8,300 bases of DNA. Origin: Phaeocystidibacter sp965659725 (GTDB taxonomy: Bacteria; Bacteroidota; Bacteroidia; Flavobacteriales; Schleiferiaceae). Under the pieces are notes generated by a model. It did no database searches and was not told the origin of the DNA. It saw only the letters and a program-made list of their open reading frames with translations. The translations under genes and the position numbers were made by a program. Position 1 is the stretch's first letter; each line of letters opens with the position of its first letter. This document shows positions 5,491 through 8,300 of this stretch, piece after piece. Location: the NCBI GenBank assembly GCA_965659725.1, contig CBFHXG010000064.1:1-8300 (forward strand). The letters are read 5' to 3'.

Positions 5491-6945
5491 ATGAGCACCA
5501 TTCAAAAGCAAAGCATCTTGGGTGCCACGAGTTCTTACCTCGGGGTGGGCATTGGATTCTTGAATAAGATCATCCTCTTCCCTCTTGTATTCCTCGATCA
5601 GCGGGATTACTGGGGATTGATAGAACTCTTCACTCAATGGTCCACCTTTGTTGCCGGGGTAGCCACCTTGGGTATTCCGATCGCCTTTAACAAGTATCTC
5701 CCAGCTGCTTCGGTTGAAGACAGAGGTAAGTATATTCGTTTGGGAACGCGCATCCTCTTGTTTGGAGGGTTGATCTTCACCGCACTCTTCCTAACTCAAC
5801 CCAATTCCATAGCCTCATTCGCTAAGGATCCAGACTTTGTGCTATCTGAGTACAATGCCTTGCTCCTCATGTGCCTTGGGATGTTTGTTTGGGAATGGGG
5901 AAATGGACTTCTCACATCTTCGGCAAATGCCCATGTTGGAGTATTCATGAACTCAGTGATCCAGCGTGTGATGGTAGCTATTTTGCTCATCACCAAGATC
6001 ATCTTCGATTACGATGTGAGCACCTTCATCTCAGGTGTTGCCCTCTCCTACCTTCTTACTTCGGCCATAACTATTGCAATGGGATTCCGATCTTTCAACG
6101 GTTCCGCCGAAACCTCGAATGACTATGACCCGAAGGAGTTCTTCAAGTTTTCAGGAGTTTCCCTTTTGATCAGAGGAACATCATTGGCCATGACGAGCAT
6201 GGATGTTCTCATCGGAGGTCTGTTGCTACCTATCTATGTCATTCCCGTCTTGGGAATCGCGAAGTACTTCAATACCGTTATGTTGATACCGGGAAGAGCT
6301 ATTTCTCGCGGAGCCATATCACAGATCTCAAAGGCATGGAAGGTGCATGACAAAGAGAAGTTGTCTGTTCTCTACAAGAAGACCGCCCTGACGGGATTGG
6401 GAATTGGTCTTAGCATTTTCGTGGCTATCTGGATATGGATAGACCATGTAATCCTTCTGCTTCAAGAAGGGTTTGAAATGCTGCCGATCGTTTTCATGAT
6501 TACCTCTTTTGGCATCCTGTTCAACCTGATGGCCGGCATCAATTCACATCTCATCAACCTGTCTACCTTCTACCGACTCAACCTTTGGTCCAATCTCTCG
6601 GTATTGATCCTAGGCGTTGCAGCTACCTACTGGTTAACAGAGACTTACGGAATCATCGGAACAGCGATAGGCTTCTCCCTTATCATCGTGATGGCCAATG
6701 TGATACGTGGATTAGTGATCTGGTACAAGGTGGGCATCCACCCTTTCTCACCGAATCTCTTCAGGACCATAGCCGTGTTTATTGCCCTGATCTTGATCCA
6801 TCAATTCACTCCAGACGGGGTACTATGGTCGGTTATCATGACCCTCCTTTGGCTCATTGGTGTTTGGCTTGTTTGGGTGAGGTGGCAGATCGTGCCTCAG
6901 GTTTATGAGCTAGTTAAGCGCTTCTTACCAAAGTTCCTTTCCTAG
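5491..6945 (+). CDS. Wzx-type polysaccharide flippase (MOP/PST superfamily)
   Basis: A 484-residue inner-membrane protein with roughly 12-14 hydrophobic segments, around residues 9-31, 42-66, 86-101, 121-141, 152-172, 177-198, 221-240, 241-262, 298-318, 329-349, 366-384, 388-408, 422-438 and 443-463. It should flip an undecaprenyl-linked oligosaccharide to the periplasmic side for polymerisation or ligation. The start MSTIQKQSILGATSSYLGVG is the N-terminal signature of Bacteroidota polysaccharide-biosynthesis flippases. Charged loops at about 199-217 and 280-297 fit the cytoplasmic linkers between helix bundles. Length is normal for Wzx (400-500). The upstream aminotransferase ends 25 bases earlier. 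No polymerase (Wzy) is visible in the window. The stop codon lies inside the 3' end of the opposing sulfotransferase gene (21-base overlap). The family is clear; the glycan it carries is inferred from neighbours. Confidence 0.88.
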   Translation: MSTIQKQSILGATSSYLGVGIGFLNKIILFPLVFLDQRDYWGLIELFTQWSTFVAGVATLGIPIAFNKYLPAASVEDRGKYIRLGTRILLFGGLIFTALFLTQPNSIASFAKDPDFVLSEYNALLLMCLGMFVWEWGNGLLTSSANAHVGVFMNSVIQRVMVAILLITKIIFDYDVSTFISGVALSYLLTSAITIAMGFRSFNGSAETSNDYDPKEFFKFSGVSLLIRGTSLAMTSMDVLIGGLLLPIYVIPVLGIAKYFNTVMLIPGRAISRGAISQISKAWKVHDKEKLSVLYKKTALTGLGIGLSIFVAIWIWIDHVILLLQEGFEMLPIVFMITSFGILFNLMAGINSHLINLSTFYRLNLWSNLSVLILGVAATYWLTETYGIIGTAIGFSLIIVMANVIRGLVIWYKVGIHPFSPNLFRTIAVFIALILIHQFTPDGVLWSVIMTLLWLIGVWLVWVRWQIVPQVYELVKRFLPKFLS

Positions 6946-7845
6946 GAAATCGAAAAGCTCTCGGTTCTTCTTCGCGTACACTTGGCTTAAACTTTCCTTT
7001 GTAGCTGGATCGATCGTCTTCTTGTATCGTCTCGCATTCTTGATGGTTTGATCCAAGTTGCTCCAATCGGAAGGCTGCATCTTTAGGAATGTCAAGATGC
7101 GATTCAGAGTACCTACGGTATCATCTCGCAACTCCCTTCTTCCCAAGATCAATAGTTGATCTCGCTTGTAATACTTAAGCACTTCCTTGATCTGATCGAT
7201 GTAAAAACCTCTTCTGATAAAGCTGGGTTCCTCGAAGTGACTCTTCTCCTCGATGTATTGCAGCTCAAGTTTAACGCACTCATCAAAGGAAGGGAACTCA
7301 TCTGGACCATAAAGTACATCCATCATGTTATTGTCACGGTCGGTAACATACCCAGTTTGAACAAGCTGCGGCAGATTCTTTCGAGTAACCTTAAAATCTC
7401 GGTACATATTCCAAGACGAGTAAGCACGGGAAACGGGTTCTCGGAGGATCATAATCAGTTTGGCCTTGGGGTAATGCTTGGCCATTCGCTTGATGGAATC
7501 AGCACGATACATGTAATCCGGCGTAGCATCAATGAAATGTTTGGGATTGCTTCTTAGAGGTGGTTTACTGAATTGAGTCTCATACCACTTCTTCCCCTTG
7601 GCATATCTGTCATCCCGATCAAAGAAGTGTAACTCCTTGTCAATTCCACCAAGTATCTCAGGATGCTGAATGAGATATGAATAGATGGAGCTCGTTCCAC
7701 CCTTTTGAGCACCGATCACAAAAACGCTTGGAGAATGATTCTTTGCGATCTTACCCCAAACCTTGTTCAAGACCCGTTCAGCCTTCTCGATCTTCGATGG
7801 CCCTTTTTGAATATCTTCTACTGCGGGCTTGTTTTCTTCAGTCAT
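6925..7845 (-). CDS. PAPS-dependent sulfotransferase (Sulfotransfer_1, heparan-sulfate-type)
   Basis: A complete 306-residue sulfotransferase. After a charged 35-residue N-terminal extension, the 5'-phosphosulfate loop is FVIGAQKGGTSSI at 42-54 with catalytic-type lysine K48. KELHFFDRD at 70-78 corresponds to the KE.HFF motif of heparan-type sulfotransferases. The 3'-phosphate site is LREPVSRAYSSWNMY at 134-148, with R135 and S143. RRGFYIDQIKEVLKYY at 211-226 and the C-terminal SQVYAKKNRELFDFLGKELW (287-306) complete the family pattern. No signal peptide is present, so it acts in the cytoplasm, presumably on a glycan intermediate. Its ATG overlaps the stop of the upstream sulfotransferase by 8 bases, implying coupled translation. 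Its 3' end overlaps the flippase gene on the other strand. It differs in subfamily from the sulfotransferase at 3325-4182, so the two likely modify different positions (inference). The acceptor is unknown. Confidence 0.87.
   Translation of the reverse strand: MTEENKPAVEDIQKGPSKIEKAERVLNKVWGKIAKNHSPSVFVIGAQKGGTSSIYSYLIQHPEILGGIDKELHFFDRDDRYAKGKKWYETQFSKPPLRSNPKHFIDATPDYMYRADSIKRMAKHYPKAKLIMILREPVSRAYSSWNMYRDFKVTRKNLPQLVQTGYVTDRDNNMMDVLYGPDEFPSFDECVKLELQYIEEKSHFEEPSFIRRGFYIDQIKEVLKYYKRDQLLILGRRELRDDTVGTLNRILTFLKMQPSDWSNLDQTIKNARRYKKTIDPATKESLSQVYAKKNRELFDFLGKELW
6938..6949. repeat. 12-base perfect palindrome at the convergent gene overlap
   Basis: TTTCCTAGGAAA reads the same on both strands and contains the flippase TAG stop while lying inside the coding end of the opposing sulfotransferase. 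There is no loop and no T-run of useful length, so it is a poor intrinsic terminator. No other terminator is visible between the two genes. Confidence 0.4.
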
Positions 7846-8300
7846 TCCAGAATTCGCTTATGGGCAGCTCAGGTAACAACTGCTGCAAACTTTGTTGTTC
7901 TGTATTGAAATCGTCTTTCATGGATGAAAGGACAGACTTGTAGTCTTGATCTGAGCTAGGGACCTTCTTAGAATTAAGAGCAAGGTACGCAGGTAGCAAT
8001 GCCTTTTGAACGGCATGTGGCACAAGAGGCTGGATCCTCAAACCCAGTTTGTGGAGGAACTTGCTTTTGGTTGCTCGCGATTCATTTCGATGTTCGAAGT
8101 CGAAGTCATCGTAGAAGGAAGGATCGATATTCAAGAACGCTGCGATCTCGCGCGAAACCTTCACCTTGTTCCTGACCAGGTCTTCAAACAAGATGAATTT
8201 TATCTTGGAACGATCATATCCCTTCAACCATTTCGCCACGTGCACGCTGTAGGTCCACAATCGTTGAGCGCGCGGAAGGTCGATGTAATCCTTGAAATCC
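7838..8300 (-). CDS. Sulfotransferase, partial (N-terminus beyond right edge)
   Basis: The frame is open from the right edge to a TGA at 7840-7838, giving the last 153 residues of a protein. The visible start, DFKDYIDLPRAQRLWTYS, is internal. VHVAKWLKGYDRSKIKFI then FEDLVRN matches the sulfotransferase block in which the enzyme positions Q/W..L..Y..Q-+..-..EDL, followed by IAAFLNIDPSFYDDF and an FEHRNESRATKSKFLHKL segment like the HRN.S..P+S..LH+L region of bacterial Sulfotransfer_1 proteins. The end, FNTEQQSLQQLLPELPISEFW, resembles the usual C-terminal helix and tail. The PAPS-binding loops are outside the window, so activity cannot be judged. A TTG at 8260 could be taken for a start, but homology-like sequence continues upstream of it. 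It overlaps the next sulfotransferase gene by 8 bases and probably heads, or is inside, the same operon. Confidence 0.75.
   Translation of the reverse strand, partial: DFKDYIDLPRAQRLWTYSVHVAKWLKGYDRSKIKFILFEDLVRNKVKVSREIAAFLNIDPSFYDDFDFEHRNESRATKSKFLHKLGLRIQPLVPHAVQKALLPAYLALNSKKVPSSDQDYKSVLSSMKDDFNTEQQSLQQLLPELPISEFWND

Noticed and set aside
6938..6949. Palindrome at the convergent junction as an intrinsic terminator
   Set aside because: Zero-length loop, A/T-rich arms and no U-tract make a functional hairpin terminator unlikely.
8260..8260. TTG at 8260 as the start of the right-edge sulfotransferase
   Set aside because: The same frame continues upstream to the window edge with sequence typical of sulfotransferases (DYIDLPRAQRLW), so the gene is truncated rather than short.
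1..8300. CRISPR arrays, tRNA/rRNA genes, mobile elements
   Set aside because: No regularly spaced direct repeats, no cloverleaf or rRNA-like stretches, and no transposase-like frames were found on either strand.

Overview
The window looks like part of a surface-glycan locus from a Bacteroidota genome, probably a flavobacterial or cryomorph-type marine lineage. The main clues are TAnnTTTG boxes upstream of three genes, weak or absent Shine-Dalgarno sequences, a large secreted LamG/Ig-like repeat protein of the kind these bacteria export, and a flippase with the N-terminal signature common in this phylum. G+C is about 45-50% by eye. There are no RNA genes, mobile elements or CRISPR arrays that I can support, and coding density is very high.

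Layout, left to right. Positions 1-2086 (minus strand) hold the N-terminal 695 residues of a secreted, multi-domain adhesin-like protein: signal peptide, LamG-like jellyroll, a beta-rich linker region, then at least five Ig-like modules with paired cysteines. It runs off the left edge. A 112-base gap follows, holding a perfect 9-base inverted repeat that overlaps the likely promoter of that gene. Next come two overlapping minus-strand genes: a GT56 (WecF-like) Fuc4NAc-type glycosyltransferase (2199-3335) and a sulfotransferase (3325-4182). A divergent control region of about 200 bases (4183-4379) carries a -7 box in each direction. The plus-strand pair is a PLP-dependent DegT/DnrJ/EryC1/StrS sugar aminotransferase (4380-5465) and a Wzx-type polysaccharide flippase (5491-6945). 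The flippase converges on, and overlaps by 21 bases, a second minus-strand sulfotransferase (6925-7845). That gene in turn overlaps by 8 bases the end of a third, truncated sulfotransferase (7838 to the right edge).

Functional reading (inference): the aminotransferase makes a nucleotide-linked amino-deoxy sugar, the GT56 enzyme adds an amino-deoxy sugar of the Fuc4NAc type to a lipid-linked oligosaccharide, the flippase moves the finished unit across the inner membrane, and the PAPS-dependent sulfotransferases decorate the glycan. The aminotransferase / Wzx / GT56 set recalls the wecE-wzxE-wecF segment of the enterobacterial common antigen locus, but it is split across two strands and interleaved with sulfotransferase genes. 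The most likely product is a sulfated surface polysaccharide. Whether the neighbouring secreted adhesin is a carrier or partner of that glycan is an open and interesting question.
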